From Selenomonadaceae bacterium (GTDB taxonomy: Bacteria > Bacillota > Negativicutes > Selenomonadales > Selenomonadaceae): 64,000 nucleotides of DNA. The notes under the pieces are model-generated. The model was given only the letters and a program-made list of their open reading frames with translations, was not told the origin of the DNA and searched no databases. Both the position numbers and the translations under genes were made by a program. This document shows, piece by piece, positions 1 through 9,441 of this stretch (position 1 is the first letter of the stretch; each line of letters opens with the position of its first letter). Where the stretch lies: NCBI GenBank assembly GCA_017614505.1, contig JAGABT010000017.1:62001-126000 (forward strand), in the 5' to 3' direction.

Positions 1-189
1 GGCTGGCGGCGGAATTTTTCGGACGTTGACGCCATTCCCTACGCCGAGACGCGGGATTATGTTAAGCGCGTGCTGCAGTGCCGCGAAAAATATTCTCAGC
101 TTTACGGTTCAACTTCAAAGTACAAATTGCTGGAGCCGAACGAATTGCGGTTTGTCTGCCTGAAATTCGTTGCCGGTAAAAATTTTTGA
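1..189 (+). CDS. Lytic murein transglycosylase, C-terminal end (partial)
   Basis: The first 189 bases are open in frame 1 and end at TGA 187-189; the gene begins outside the window. The 62 visible residues contain the motif IPYAETRDYVKRVL followed by a Tyr-rich tail, which is the conserved end of the Slt/MltC-type lytic transglycosylase fold (family knowledge: 'IPxxETRxYVxRV'). Such enzymes cleave the MurNAc-GlcNAc bond of peptidoglycan in the periplasm. The catalytic Glu lies upstream and cannot be seen. The stop overlaps the likely TTG start of the next gene by four bases, so the two are probably cotranscribed. Confidence 0.8.
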   Translation, partial: GWRRNFSDVDAIPYAETRDYVKRVLQCREKYSQLYGSTSKYKLLEPNELRFVCLKFVAGKNF

Positions 190-1145
190 AACAGGTGAGA
201 TTTTTGGATTTTCTATCTGCGTTGGGAACAAATGATTTGCGCGAACTGGAAAATTGCCTGGCGCAGTCGATAAGCGAGGACTCATTCATAAAAGAAATTT
301 GCGCGCCGCTGATTGTCGGAGGAAAAAGGCTGCGTCCGCAGTTATTTTTCCTGTGCTCCGGCGACGCGGCACCTGCTAAGAAAATTCCGCTGGCAACGGC
401 GCTGGAACTGATTCACACTGCCAGCCTTGTACACGACGATATTTTGGACAGCGCGAAAAAACGGCGCGGCGTTGCGACGATTAATTCTGCCTACGGCGCG
501 CAGATTGCGGTACTGGTCGGCGATTATCTTTTCGCTAAGGCGTTCCAGCTTGTGGCGGAAGGCGATTACGGCAGCAGGGTCAGCGAAATTCTGTCCAGGC
601 TCGTCAAAAATCTTTGCGTCGGGGAAATTATGCAGGATCGCGCGCTTTTCGCAGTTCCAACTCTCAGCGAATACTACACGCGCATAAATCTCAAGACGGC
701 GTTTTTCCTGTCGACCTGCTGCAGGCTCGGCGCTATCGTGGCGGAACGTGACGATATGGAAATTGAAAATCTTGCGGCTTACGGCGAAAATTTAGGCTTA
801 GCGTTTCAGATTGTCGACGACCTTTTAGATTTTTTCGGCGAGGAAAATCTGACAGGCAAAATTCTGGGCGGCGACATTAAAAGCGGCGTCATAACTTTGC
901 CGGTAATTCGCGCGCTGAACCAGAGCGGTGACGCTGAAACTCTGAAAAAAATTATCGCGCAGGGCAACGTTTCCGGCGCCGACGTGCAGACCGCCATAAA
1001 AATTATCAGCGAGACCGACGCCGCCGCTTACTGCAGAACCCGCGCCGAAGCCCATATCGACTGCGCCATAATGAGCCTGCCGGATTCTGCTGCCAGATTC
1101 GCGCTGGAACAAATCGCCAGTTTTGTGATAAACCGCAAGAGGTAA
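186..1145 (+). CDS. Polyprenyl (heptaprenyl-type) diphosphate synthase
   Basis: A 319-residue protein of the trans-isoprenyl diphosphate synthase family, which condenses isopentenyl diphosphate with an allylic diphosphate to make quinone side chains or similar lipids. Both aspartate-rich motifs are present: LVHDDILD near residue 80 and QIVDDLLDFFG near residue 210. The GGKRLRP motif that binds diphosphate is near residue 45. Length fits HepT/IspB-type enzymes. The TTG start at 186 overlaps the upstream stop; an in-frame GTG at 195 is an alternative, and neither has a strong ribosome binding site. Chain length of the product cannot be read from the sequence. Confidence 0.85.
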   Translation: MKQVRFLDFLSALGTNDLRELENCLAQSISEDSFIKEICAPLIVGGKRLRPQLFFLCSGDAAPAKKIPLATALELIHTASLVHDDILDSAKKRRGVATINSAYGAQIAVLVGDYLFAKAFQLVAEGDYGSRVSEILSRLVKNLCVGEIMQDRALFAVPTLSEYYTRINLKTAFFLSTCCRLGAIVAERDDMEIENLAAYGENLGLAFQIVDDLLDFFGEENLTGKILGGDIKSGVITLPVIRALNQSGDAETLKKIIAQGNVSGADVQTAIKIISETDAAAYCRTRAEAHIDCAIMSLPDSAARFALEQIASFVINRKR

Positions 1146-1162
1146 CCACCAAAAATGCAATT

Positions 1163-1347
1163 AGAAGCGCCACAATGACGCATGCGCTTAAGAGGCGCCC
1201 CAAGGATGCATGCGCTTAAGAAGCGCCACATGGACGCATGCGCTTAAGAGGCGCCCCATGGATGGGGCGCGGGCCGTCACAGGTCGCTGGATGCGACCTA
1301 TGCGGCCCATTTTCTTTGCCAGCGTTTCTTTTTTTAAAAGAAATGCT
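1163..1347 (+). repeat. Three-hairpin dispersed element, copy 1, with 28-nt tandem units
   Basis: Non-coding stretch between the prenyl synthase and tig. It opens with three 28-nt tandem units (1163-1190, 1191-1218, 1219-1246) of the pattern AGARGCGCCMC...GCATGCGCTTA. Then follow hairpin 1 (stem GCGCCCC/GGGGCGC at 1251-1257/1264-1270, loop ATGGAT), hairpin 2 (outer GGGCCG/CGGCCC at 1271-1276/1303-1308, inner AGGTCGC/GCGACCT at 1281-1287/1293-1299, loop TGGAT), and hairpin 3 (1321-1332/1336-1347, one G-U pair). The same architecture occurs at 30.5, 31.8 and 44.4 kb. Function unknown. Confidence 0.85.
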
Positions 1348-1365
1348 GAATAAAAAAACAAAACC

Positions 1366-1394
1366 TTGAATAATTTTGCGCGCTGTGATAATAT
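1366..1394 (+). promoter_or_regulatory. Promoter for tig operon
   Basis: TTGAAT at 1366-1371 and TAATAT at 1389-1394 are separated by 17 bp, upstream of tig and downstream of repeat copy 1. A TG upstream of an alternative GATAAT hexamer at 1387 gives an extended -10 option. Confidence 0.55.
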
Positions 1395-1431
1395 TGGCGC
1401 GTTGCATAAAGGAAAATTAGGGGGTCATATT

Positions 1432-2958
1432 TTGACAATGAAAACTTCCGAAAAGAAATTGGAAAATTACCAGACTGAAATTACCGTGGAGTACGAAGCC
1501 GCCGACCTTGAGAAAGCAAAAAAGCAGGGAGCCCAAAAACTCTCTGAGCGCGTCGCTATTCCTGGGTTCCGCAAGGGCAAGAAAATCCCGCCGCAAATCC
1601 TCGAAGCGAATCTCGGCAAGGGCGCCATTCTCGAAGAAGCTGCCGACCTGCTTATCAAAAAAGCCGCCGACGAACTCGTCAACGAGGAAAAAATTATCCC
1701 CGTCACGCAGATGAAACACAAAATTATAACCTGCGAAGACGGCAAGCCCTTCACCTTCACGCTGACTTTCACGCCCTACCCTGAAGTTAAACTCGGCGAA
1801 TACAAAAACCTTTCCGTTGAAAGAACCGTCGAGCCCGTCTCCGATGATGACATTGAAGACCAGCTCAATCACCTGCGCGAACACCACGCCACGCTCACCG
1901 ACGCCGAGGAAGGCGATACCGTTCAAAGCGGCGACTTCATTACCCTTGACTTCAACGGCGCCGCCCTCAGCGAATCCTTCACCGACGCCGCTGCCGCTGA
2001 TACGCCCTTCGCAGATAAAATCACCAGCGCCAAAGCCGGCGATAAATTGATTTTCCACGACGAAGATAAAACCTACGCCGTCACTGTCAAAAAGGCTAAG
2101 AAAGTTGACTACGAAGTCTACACGCCCTTCGAAGGCGGCGCCGGTACGGATTACCCGCTCGACATCGGCTCCCACAAATTCATTGACACCTTTGAAGATC
2201 AGCTCGTAGGCGCTAAGACCGGCGAAGAAGTCAACGTCCGCGTAACTTTCCCTGAAGATTACCACGTTGCTGACCTCGCCGATAAGCCAGCTATTTTCCG
2301 CTGCGTCGTCCACTCGATTAAGCATAAAACCCTGCCCGAACTCGACGACGAATTTGCCAAAAAAGCTTCCAAGTTCGAGACGCTTGAAGAGTTCCGCGCC
2401 GACATTAAAAAGAATATGACTGCCGCCGCCGAACGCCGCGCTACCGAAAAACAGCACGAAGATATTATCGAACTCGCCGCCAATAACATGACTGTCGATA
2501 TTCCGCCCGTCATGATTGATTCTAAAATCGACCAGCTTATCGCTGAACTTGAACTCAACCTCCAGCAGCGCGGCATGACCCTCGCGCAGTACATGTCCCT
2601 TTCTGGTCTCGATATGGACGCCCTGCGCGATTCCTACAAAGACGCCGCCACTAAGGCTACCCGCACCGATATTCTCCTCGATGAAGTTTCCCGCGTTGAA
2701 AATATCCGCGCCGACAATACCGAACTCAACATGGAACTTCAATACATGGCGGCGCTTTACCGCACCACTCCCAAGCAGATTTACAAAGTTCTCACTGAAA
2801 ATAACCAAATCTCCAGCCTTATTTCCAACGTCCTTCACCGCAAGGTTTTCAAGTTCATTATCGATAACTCCACCGCCGCTGAAACTCCGGCGGAAACTGC
2901 TGAAACTCCGGCGGAAAATACTGAAACTGCCGCCGATTCCGATACCGCGAAAGATTGA
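1432..2958 (+). CDS. tig: Trigger factor (ribosome-associated chaperone/PPIase)
   Basis: Trigger factor binds the ribosome exit tunnel through the GFRKGK signature, seen here as IPGFRKGKKIPP about 45 residues in. A PPIase (FKBP-like) domain follows (about 160-250) and then the helical C-terminal chaperone arms. About 508 residues, longer than the usual 430 because of roughly 60 extra residues in the PPIase region and a C-terminal tail of repeated 'AETPAE' units. AGGGGG at 1419-1424 sits 7 nt before TTG 1432 and 13 nt before ATG 1438, so TTG 1432 is preferred; ATG 1438 is possible. First gene of tig-clpP-clpX-lon. Confidence 0.95.
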   Translation: MTMKTSEKKLENYQTEITVEYEAADLEKAKKQGAQKLSERVAIPGFRKGKKIPPQILEANLGKGAILEEAADLLIKKAADELVNEEKIIPVTQMKHKIITCEDGKPFTFTLTFTPYPEVKLGEYKNLSVERTVEPVSDDDIEDQLNHLREHHATLTDAEEGDTVQSGDFITLDFNGAALSESFTDAAAADTPFADKITSAKAGDKLIFHDEDKTYAVTVKKAKKVDYEVYTPFEGGAGTDYPLDIGSHKFIDTFEDQLVGAKTGEEVNVRVTFPEDYHVADLADKPAIFRCVVHSIKHKTLPELDDEFAKKASKFETLEEFRADIKKNMTAAAERRATEKQHEDIIELAANNMTVDIPPVMIDSKIDQLIAELELNLQQRGMTLAQYMSLSGLDMDALRDSYKDAATKATRTDILLDEVSRVENIRADNTELNMELQYMAALYRTTPKQIYKVLTENNQISSLISNVLHRKVFKFIIDNSTAAETPAETAETPAENTETAADSDTAKD

Positions 2959-2967
2959 GGTGCTAAA

Positions 2968-3582
2968 ATGGCTTACTACGTTCCAATGGTCATTGAAAAG
3001 ACCGGCTTCGGCGAACGCGCCTACGATATTTATTCCCGCCTGCTCAAAGACAGAATCATCTTCCTCGGCGGTCCCATTAATGACGACGTGGCTAATTCCG
3101 TCGTCGCGCAAATGCTCTTCCTCGAATCCGAAGACCCCGATAAGGATATCCACCTGTACATAAATTCGCCTGGCGGCGTAGTTACAGCCGGTCTCGCTAT
3201 CTACGATACAATGCAGTATATCAAGCCCGAAGTTTCCACAATCTGCATTGGGCAGGCGGCGTCAATGGGTTCGCTGCTCCTTACTGCCGGTGCCAAGGGC
3301 AAACGTTTCGCCCTGCCGCTCGCACGAATCATGATTCATCAGCCACTGGGCGGCGCCAGCGGGCAGTCCACCGACATTCAGATTCAGGCGCGCGAAATTC
3401 TCCGCCTGCGCGAAGTCGGCAACGATATTCTCTGCCGCCATACAGGTCAGCCGCGCGAAAAAATCGTGGCTGATACCGAGCGCGATAACTTCATGACTGC
3501 CGAAGACGCCAAAGCTTACGGCTTGATTGACGACGTTATCACCCGCCCCGCCAAACTCGAACTCACTAAGGACGCCGACTGA
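2968..3582 (+). CDS. clpP: ATP-dependent Clp protease proteolytic subunit
   Basis: 204 residues, full length for ClpP. The catalytic triad is visible: Ser in [11 protein letters not shown] (near residue 98), His in RIMIHQP (near 123) and Asp in the DTERDNFM region (near 172). The conserved start of the mature enzyme ('[21 protein letters not shown]') follows the short N-terminus. ClpP forms the tetradecameric peptidase that works with ClpX, encoded 18 bases downstream. GAGGTG precedes ATG 2968; only 9 bases separate it from tig. Confidence 0.97.
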   Translation: MAYYVPMVIEKTGFGERAYDIYSRLLKDRIIFLGGPINDDVANSVVAQMLFLESEDPDKDIHLYINSPGGVVTAGLAIYDTMQYIKPEVSTICIGQAASMGSLLLTAGAKGKRFALPLARIMIHQPLGGASGQSTDIQIQAREILRLREVGNDILCRHTGQPREKIVADTERDNFMTAEDAKAYGLIDDVITRPAKLELTKDAD

Positions 3583-3600
3583 CGGGAGGGGGGCTCCGCT

Positions 3601-4824
3601 TTGGTCAAAGGTTCTGCCAGCGGCACTTATCGCTGTTCTTTCTGCGGTAAAACCAATCTGCAGGTTTCCCGCCTCATTCAGGGCAACGGCGCCTACATTT
3701 GCGATAACTGCGTCCGCCTTTGCAACGAAATTATTGAAACCGAAGTCAAGGATTCCAACGCCGCCGCCAATGCCGCTTTGCCTAAGCCAAAAAAAATCTT
3801 CGCCACTCTCGAACAGTACGTTATCGGGCAGCAGGAAGCTAAAAAAACCCTCGCCGTAGCCGTCTACAATCACTACAAGCGTATCGGTCAGCAAAAAAAC
3901 CGCTCCGCCGTCGAACTTCAAAAATCCAACGTCCTTATGATTGGTCCCACCGGCTCCGGCAAAACCCTCCTCGCTCAGACGCTCGCCCGTATTCTCAGCG
4001 TTCCCCTCGCCGTCGTCGACGCCAACGCGCTGACTGAAGCCGGTTACGTTGGCAATGACGTTGAAGATGTCCTACTCAGCCTTCTTCAATCCGCCGGCAA
4101 TGACCTTGAAGCCGCCGAACGCGGTATTATCTACATCGACGAGATTGACAAAATCGCCCGCAAAGCCGGCGTCAACCGCGATATTTCCGGCGAAGGCGTT
4201 CAGCAGGCACTCCTGAAAATCCTCGAAGGCTCTACCGTCAACATTTCCATTCCCAATCCCGTTCATCAGCAAATGCAGGAAATGATCACTATCAATACCC
4301 GCAATATCCTGTTCATTTGCGGCGGCGCCTTCAACGACCTCGATAAAGTTATCGAAGCGCGCACTAAGGGCAACGCCATGGGTTTCGGCGCCAATATTTC
4401 TTCAAAGGCTGATAAAAATTCCAACGCCCTGCTAAAAGACGTTATGCCTGACGATTTGCTCAAGTACGGGCTTATTCCAGAATTTGTAGGCAGGCTGCCG
4501 ATAATCGTGACGCTGGACGCGCTGGACGAGGCGGCGCTCATAGAAATTCTGACAAAGCCGAAAAACGCGCTGATAAAGCAGTACCAGACGCTTATGGAAA
4601 TGGACGACGCGAAACTGGCTTTTGAAGACGGGGCGCTGAAGGAGATAGCGCGGGAAGCCCTTCAGCGTGGAACCGGCGCGCGCGGTCTGCGCTCGATACT
4701 TGAACGCACGATGAGAGATTACATGTATGAAGTGCCGAACGTCGGCGAAAGTATCAGTGTTACGATAACGGCGGAAGATGTGATGCTCAGTCGGGAACCG
4801 ACGCTGAAAATCGAAAATAATTAA
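3601..4824 (+). CDS. clpX: Clp protease ATP-binding subunit ClpX
   Basis: 407 residues with the N-terminal zinc-binding domain (C-x2-C ... C-x2-C within residues 12-37), Walker A GPTGSGKT, Walker B with [10 protein letters not shown], and the sensor/C-terminal small domain with [13 protein letters not shown]. ClpX unfolds tagged substrates for ClpP. Start is TTG 3601 behind a G-rich ribosome binding site (GGGAGGGGGG). Codon choice changes inside the gene: up to about 4440 Ala, Leu and Arg favour GCC/CTC/CGC, while afterwards GCG/CTG dominate, as in lon. Confidence 0.97.
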   Translation: MVKGSASGTYRCSFCGKTNLQVSRLIQGNGAYICDNCVRLCNEIIETEVKDSNAAANAALPKPKKIFATLEQYVIGQQEAKKTLAVAVYNHYKRIGQQKNRSAVELQKSNVLMIGPTGSGKTLLAQTLARILSVPLAVVDANALTEAGYVGNDVEDVLLSLLQSAGNDLEAAERGIIYIDEIDKIARKAGVNRDISGEGVQQALLKILEGSTVNISIPNPVHQQMQEMITINTRNILFICGGAFNDLDKVIEARTKGNAMGFGANISSKADKNSNALLKDVMPDDLLKYGLIPEFVGRLPIIVTLDALDEAALIEILTKPKNALIKQYQTLMEMDDAKLAFEDGALKEIAREALQRGTGARGLRSILERTMRDYMYEVPNVGESISVTITAEDVMLSREPTLKIENN

Positions 4825-4860
4825 ACCTCGGCAATTTACAGAATGACAGGTGGTGAGAAA

Positions 4861-7185
4861 ATGACGAACATAGTGGAGCTTGCCAGAATGCCGCTGGTGC
4901 CTTTGCGCGGCGTGACGGTCTTTCCAAACATGATAATGCACCTTGACGTTGGGCGGGCGAGTTCAATCAGCGCGCTGGAAGCGGCAATGGTGACGGACAA
5001 CCGGCGAATATTTCTGGTGACGCAGCGCGAAATAGACACGGATTTTCCAGAGCGGGAAGACCTTTTCGACGTAGGCACCGTGAGCGAAATTCGGCAGATA
5101 ATCAAGATGCCGGACGGAAATGTTCGAGTGCTGGTTGAAGGCGTAAAGCGCGGCGTACTGATTGGGTATCGCGAAATTGAAGGCTACGTGGAAGCGAATA
5201 TCGAAGTGCACGAAGACGCGTGGGAAGATTCAATGCAGCTGGAAGCGCTGGTACGCGGCGTAGTGCGGGAATTTGAAGACTGGGTAAAGCTCAGCCGGAA
5301 GATACCGAATGAAACTTTCGTGGCGGTGACGATACTCGAAGATATTGGGCGGCTTGCGGATTTAATCACCAGCCACCTGAATTTGAAGCCGGAACAGAAG
5401 CAGGAACTTTTAGAGTGCCTCGACGTGGAGTACCGGCTGGAGCGCTTGTACGCGATACTTGCGCGGGAAATTGAAGTTCTGAAGATGGAGACGCAGATAA
5501 ACCAGCGGGTGCGCGGGCAGATTGAAAAAATGCAGAAGGATAGCTACCTGCGCGAACAGCTGCGGGCGATTCACAAGGAACTCGGCGAAGAGGAAGACGC
5601 GGCGGATAACGCGAATGAGTACCGCGCGAAACTTGAGGCGGGCGATTATCCTGACGAAGTGCGGGAAATTATCATGAAGGAAATCGGGCGCATGGAGCGT
5701 TTACCGGCAATGTCGCAGGAATCTAACGTTATTCGGACGTACATAGACTGGCTTCTGGAGCTGCCGTGGCGCATTTCCAGCGAGGATTCAAGGGATATAG
5801 CCGAGGCGGCGAAAGTTCTGGACGCCGACCATTACGGCCTGGAAAAAATCAAGGAACGCATTTTAGATTTTCTGGCGGTAAAAGTGCTGACGGTAGACAA
5901 GCCGTCGCCGATTCTTTGTTTAGTGGGACCGCCTGGCGTAGGAAAAACTTCGCTGGCGTCAAGCGTCGCAAAGGCAATGGGCAGGAAATTCGTGCGGGCG
6001 TCGCTGGGCGGTATACGCGATGAAGCTGAAATTCGCGGACACCGGCGGACGTATGTCGGCGCTATGGCTGGGCGGATTATTCAGGGCTTGAAGAAAGCCG
6101 GCACGAACAATCCCGTTTTTCTGCTTGATGAAGTTGACAAGCTGGGGCGCGACGGCTGGAGCGGAGACCCCAGTTCGGCGCTGCTGGAAGTGCTTGACCC
6201 TGAGCAGAATAATTCGTTTACAGATCACTACGTGGACGCGCCGTTTGACCTGTCGAAAGTGCTGTGGATAGTAACGGCGAACGATTTGACCACGATACCC
6301 AAGCCGCTGCGCGACCGCATGGAAATAATTCAGCTGTCGAGCTACACGGAGCAGGAGAAGCTGGAAATTGCGCGGCGGTATCTCATAAAAAAGCAGAAGG
6401 AAGCAAACGGTCTGCAGGCGGGCGACGTAGTTTTTGCGAAGGGCGTGCTGCAGGAAATAATCGCTGAGTACACGCGTGAAGCGGGCGTGCGGGAACTTGA
6501 GCGCGTGATAGGGCGGGCGTGCAGAAAAGCGGCGCGAAAAATCGTAGACGGGTTTGACGGCACGGTTTACGTCACGACGAAAAATCTGCGCGACTTTTTA
6601 GGAAAACCGAAACATTTGCCCTCGAAGGCGGAAAAAGAACCGCAGGTAGGCGTTTCGACAGGTATGGCGTGGACGGAAGTTGGCGGAGACATTCTGCCGA
6701 CGGAAGCGATAGTGCTCAAGGGCAAGGGGAAACTTTTGCTGACGGGGCATTTGGGCGACGTTATGCAGGAGAGCGCGCAGGCGGGCTTGACGTACATACG
6801 CAGCCGGAGTGACGCAATGGCGCTGGAAGAAGATTTCTACGAGAAGATAGATATTCATGTACACGTGCCGGAAGGCGCAGTGCCAAAGGACGGACCGAGC
6901 GCCGGAATAACCATGGCGACGGCGATGATTAGCGCGCTGACGAAACGGAAAGTGCGGTCGGACGTAGCGATGACCGGCGAAATAACTTTGCGCGGGAATG
7001 TCCTGCCGATAGGCGGGCTCAAGGAAAAAGTGCTGGCGGCTTACCGCGAAGGTATGCACACGATAATTCTGCCGAAAGAAAATGCGCGTGACATCGAGGA
7101 TATTCCCGAAGTCGTGCGCGAAAAACTGGAGTTCGTAACCGTTGAACACATGGACGAAGTTTTGAAAGCGGCGCTGTTACCGTGA
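4861..7185 (+). CDS. lon: ATP-dependent serine protease Lon
   Basis: 774 residues, typical LonA: N-terminal substrate domain starting [15 protein letters not shown], coiled-coil middle, AAA+ module with GPPGVGKT and FLLDEVDKL, and the C-terminal protease with catalytic Ser in [13 protein letters not shown] and the downstream Lys. It degrades misfolded and regulatory proteins in the cytoplasm. AGGTGGTGA lies directly before ATG 4861; the in-frame ATG at 4843 overlaps that ribosome binding site and is unlikely. Last housekeeping gene of the tig operon. Confidence 0.97.
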   Translation: MTNIVELARMPLVPLRGVTVFPNMIMHLDVGRASSISALEAAMVTDNRRIFLVTQREIDTDFPEREDLFDVGTVSEIRQIIKMPDGNVRVLVEGVKRGVLIGYREIEGYVEANIEVHEDAWEDSMQLEALVRGVVREFEDWVKLSRKIPNETFVAVTILEDIGRLADLITSHLNLKPEQKQELLECLDVEYRLERLYAILAREIEVLKMETQINQRVRGQIEKMQKDSYLREQLRAIHKELGEEEDAADNANEYRAKLEAGDYPDEVREIIMKEIGRMERLPAMSQESNVIRTYIDWLLELPWRISSEDSRDIAEAAKVLDADHYGLEKIKERILDFLAVKVLTVDKPSPILCLVGPPGVGKTSLASSVAKAMGRKFVRASLGGIRDEAEIRGHRRTYVGAMAGRIIQGLKKAGTNNPVFLLDEVDKLGRDGWSGDPSSALLEVLDPEQNNSFTDHYVDAPFDLSKVLWIVTANDLTTIPKPLRDRMEIIQLSSYTEQEKLEIARRYLIKKQKEANGLQAGDVVFAKGVLQEIIAEYTREAGVRELERVIGRACRKAARKIVDGFDGTVYVTTKNLRDFLGKPKHLPSKAEKEPQVGVSTGMAWTEVGGDILPTEAIVLKGKGKLLLTGHLGDVMQESAQAGLTYIRSRSDAMALEEDFYEKIDIHVHVPEGAVPKDGPSAGITMATAMISALTKRKVRSDVAMTGEITLRGNVLPIGGLKEKVLAAYREGMHTIILPKENARDIEDIPEVVREKLEFVTVEHMDEVLKAALLP

Positions 7186-7206
7186 GTTTGAAGGGAGATT
7201 GGACAA

Positions 7207-8280
7207 GTGTTGTGCAGATTTAACTTTCTGAGATTTTCGGCAGCGCGGATTTTGATTCTGCTGGCGGCGTTAATGTTCTGTTTCGCCGAAAAATCTTACG
7301 CTGAAGAATTGGATCCAATCGCCGCCACCTATTTCACTTTGCCGCCGGACACGCAAATAATTCCGATAGAAAAACTGCGCCCGACCGAAAAATTTACAGC
7401 GGCGGAAATTTCAGCGGTGAAACACAATATCAGACTTGCCAAAATCGGAAAAAAGCTCCTGCTGAATCCATTAATAGTTGTTGAGCGCGGCGACGGAACA
7501 TATGCAGTTTTTGAAGGCAGCGAAATTCTTGCGGCGATGAAAGAGCTCGGCACAAAAAATTTGCCGGTGATTGTCAAGCCGTACCCTTACCAGAAAGGCG
7601 TTAAGAATATCAAAGACCTTTACGCGCTGAACGAGGCGGCGGAAGAAGAATACAAAGCGCTCATGCAGACTCTGCAGGAAGAATTGGGCGGCGAACTCAA
7701 GATGCGCCCTTATATCAAAAAGAAAGAGCGCGTGCGCGAAAAAACCAGAATTGAATACGGCGGCGATTACAGCTACGTTACGGATATGTGGGCGGCGAGC
7801 CTGCTTTACCCTGACGAAGAATCCTTGCTGGCGGTGTTTGAAGAAATTAAACAGCGCGACGACGTAATTTGGATTAACGACCGCTGGAATAATCCTCTGC
7901 CGCAGGGCTACAGGGATATTCAGCTTTGCATGATTCTTTCGAACGGCGCGGTTATCGAACTTCAGCTCCACCATCGAAGCTTTTTTGAAGCCAACGTCAC
8001 AGTTATTCACCACATTTACGAATTTACGCGGTCGAATATGAAAAAGCCCAAAATGCAGGAGTGCATTCAGCGCGCCCAAGACTGCCAAAAAATTTTGCAT
8101 GACTCCTCTTTGAACGGGAAATTCGACGCGCTCGACGAAGCTACCAAAAAAGAACTGGCGGCTCTCACGCTCAAACTTTCAGAGCAGACTTCGCCGAAAA
8201 AAGCCGCCGCCGTTCTGGACGAGCTGGAAGAATTTTTGCGCGATAACCTGACTGACGAAGAATACGACCTCGCCGCCTGA
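7207..8280 (+). CDS. Exported protein with ParB/Srx-like and RelA/SpoT-like regions
   Basis: 357 residues. Residues 1-33 form a signal peptide (basic start, RILILLAALMFCFA core, SYAEE end). Residues about 50-125 resemble a ParB/sulfiredoxin-type fold: IPIEKLRPTEKF, then NPLIVVERGDGTYAVFEGSE, then an I/V-rich strand. Residues about 175-265 resemble the RelA/SpoT nucleotidyltransferase-like fold, most clearly GYRDIQLCMILSNG followed by VIELQLH, after the YGGDYSYVTDMWAASLLY segment. GTG start at 7207, 22 bases after lon; terminator at 8307. Whether any catalytic activity remains, and why it is exported, cannot be told. Domain calls are by eye and moderate. Confidence 0.6.
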   Translation: MLCRFNFLRFSAARILILLAALMFCFAEKSYAEELDPIAATYFTLPPDTQIIPIEKLRPTEKFTAAEISAVKHNIRLAKIGKKLLLNPLIVVERGDGTYAVFEGSEILAAMKELGTKNLPVIVKPYPYQKGVKNIKDLYALNEAAEEEYKALMQTLQEELGGELKMRPYIKKKERVREKTRIEYGGDYSYVTDMWAASLLYPDEESLLAVFEEIKQRDDVIWINDRWNNPLPQGYRDIQLCMILSNGAVIELQLHHRSFFEANVTVIHHIYEFTRSNMKKPKMQECIQRAQDCQKILHDSSLNGKFDALDEATKKELAALTLKLSEQTSPKKAAAVLDELEEFLRDNLTDEEYDLAA

Positions 8281-8303
8281 GAGCAGGCAGGACTTTCAAA
8301 AAA

Positions 8304-8330
8304 ATGCCCGCCGAAAAAGCGGGTTTTTTT
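8304..8330 (+). terminator. Rho-independent terminator
   Basis: CCCGC at 8307-8311 and GCGGG at 8319-8323 enclose a 7-nt loop and are followed by seven T. It ends the tig-lon transcript; the T run abuts the stop codon of convergent nagA. Confidence 0.85.
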
Positions 8331-9441
8331 ATTTTCCATTGACAAACGCGCGCTGAATACTAAAATCTGCGTCGAAAATCACAATGTCAGCCGCCTTGCC
8401 GACTTCCAGCGAGCCGGTTGAATCGTAAACGCCGAGCTCTCGCGCAGGATTTTTCGTGACAAGCTCAATGACTTCAGGCAGGCTCGCGCCGGTATTCTGG
8501 TAAAAGTTGCGGACGACGGCGTTCATTGGCGCGACGCTGGCGGCTATCGTACCGTCGGCAAGTTTAGCGACGCCATTGCGGACGAAAACTTTCTGCCCGC
8601 CAAGTTCGCTTTCGCAGTCGCCTAAACCGCAGGCGCGAAGTGAATCGGTTATCAGAATAATTTCTTCGCGCGGCTTGACTTTCCAGACGATACGCTGAGC
8701 GGCGGGGTGAACGTGAACGTTATCCGCAATCAGCTCAACGGCTGCGTGAGAATCGAGCGCCGCGCCGACAATTCCAGGCTTGCGGTGGTGCAGACCAGTT
8801 TGCGCGTTGAAAAGGTGCGTGACGTGATTCGCGCCGCGTTCAATCGCAGCCAGCGCAGTTTCGTAGTCCGCGGCACTGTGACCAACTGAAACGATAATAT
8901 TTTCCGCGCGGCAGGCGTCGATGAAGGCGAAGTCAAATTCCTCCGGCGCCGCCGTGATAATTTTTATAACGTCGAGGTATTCGCTGAGCAGGCTCAAATC
9001 TGCGCGGCGGATATTTTTTTTGTCCTGCGCACCGGCGAATTTCGCGCTGATGAACGGACCTTCAACATTCGCGCCGAGAATTTTCGCGCCGGAAGTTTTA
9101 GCGTCACGGATATTTTTCAGCGCGCGGTGAATTTCTTCAAGCGGCATTGTCATAGTCGTCGGCAGAAAACCCGTGACGCCGGTACGCGGCAGGAAACTGC
9201 AGATTTTTTCCAGCGCGGCGGGCGTTGCGTCCATAACGTCAGCGCCGGCGCAGCCGTGAATGTGAATGTTTATGAAGCCAGGCGCCACGAAATTTCCCTG
9301 CGCGTCGATAATTTCTTCCGCGTCAGTTTCCGCGCTCAGCTCCAGAATTTTCTCGCCGAAAGTTAAAGTTTCGCCGGTGCGGATAAAAAAATTTCCGCGG
9401 TCGTCCGGCAGAATGAATTTCCCGTTAGTTACAGCCTTCAT
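8329..9441 (-). CDS. nagA: N-acetylglucosamine-6-phosphate deacetylase
   Basis: 370 residues of the amidohydrolase family. It removes acetate from GlcNAc-6-P in amino-sugar catabolism and cell-wall recycling. Visible motifs are the metal-site strand NIHIHGCAGADVMD, the glutamate motif EGPFIS, VGHSAADY, NHVTHLFNAQTGL, and the catalytic Asp in LITDSLRACG. The C-terminal NPAREL...GKAADIVIFD signature is intact. Its ATG overlaps the stop of the double-CobT gene by four bases (ATGA), so it belongs to that minus-strand operon. No nagB or sugar transporter is next to it here. Confidence 0.93.
   Translation of the reverse strand: MKAVTNGKFILPDDRGNFFIRTGETLTFGEKILELSAETDAEEIIDAQGNFVAPGFINIHIHGCAGADVMDATPAALEKICSFLPRTGVTGFLPTTMTMPLEEIHRALKNIRDAKTSGAKILGANVEGPFISAKFAGAQDKKNIRRADLSLLSEYLDVIKIITAAPEEFDFAFIDACRAENIIVSVGHSAADYETALAAIERGANHVTHLFNAQTGLHHRKPGIVGAALDSHAAVELIADNVHVHPAAQRIVWKVKPREEIILITDSLRACGLGDCESELGGQKVFVRNGVAKLADGTIAASVAPMNAVVRNFYQNTGASLPEVIELVTKNPARELGVYDSTGSLEVGKAADIVIFDADFSIQRAFVNGK

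Noticed and set aside
1163..1246. 28-nt tandem units as a CRISPR array
   Set aside because: The units abut each other with no spacers, and no cas gene is present.
1417..3153. 578-residue open frame antisense to tig and the start of clpP
   Set aside because: No family match by eye, no ribosome binding site, and it mirrors a highly recognisable trigger factor. Codon bias of the sense gene keeps the antisense frame open.
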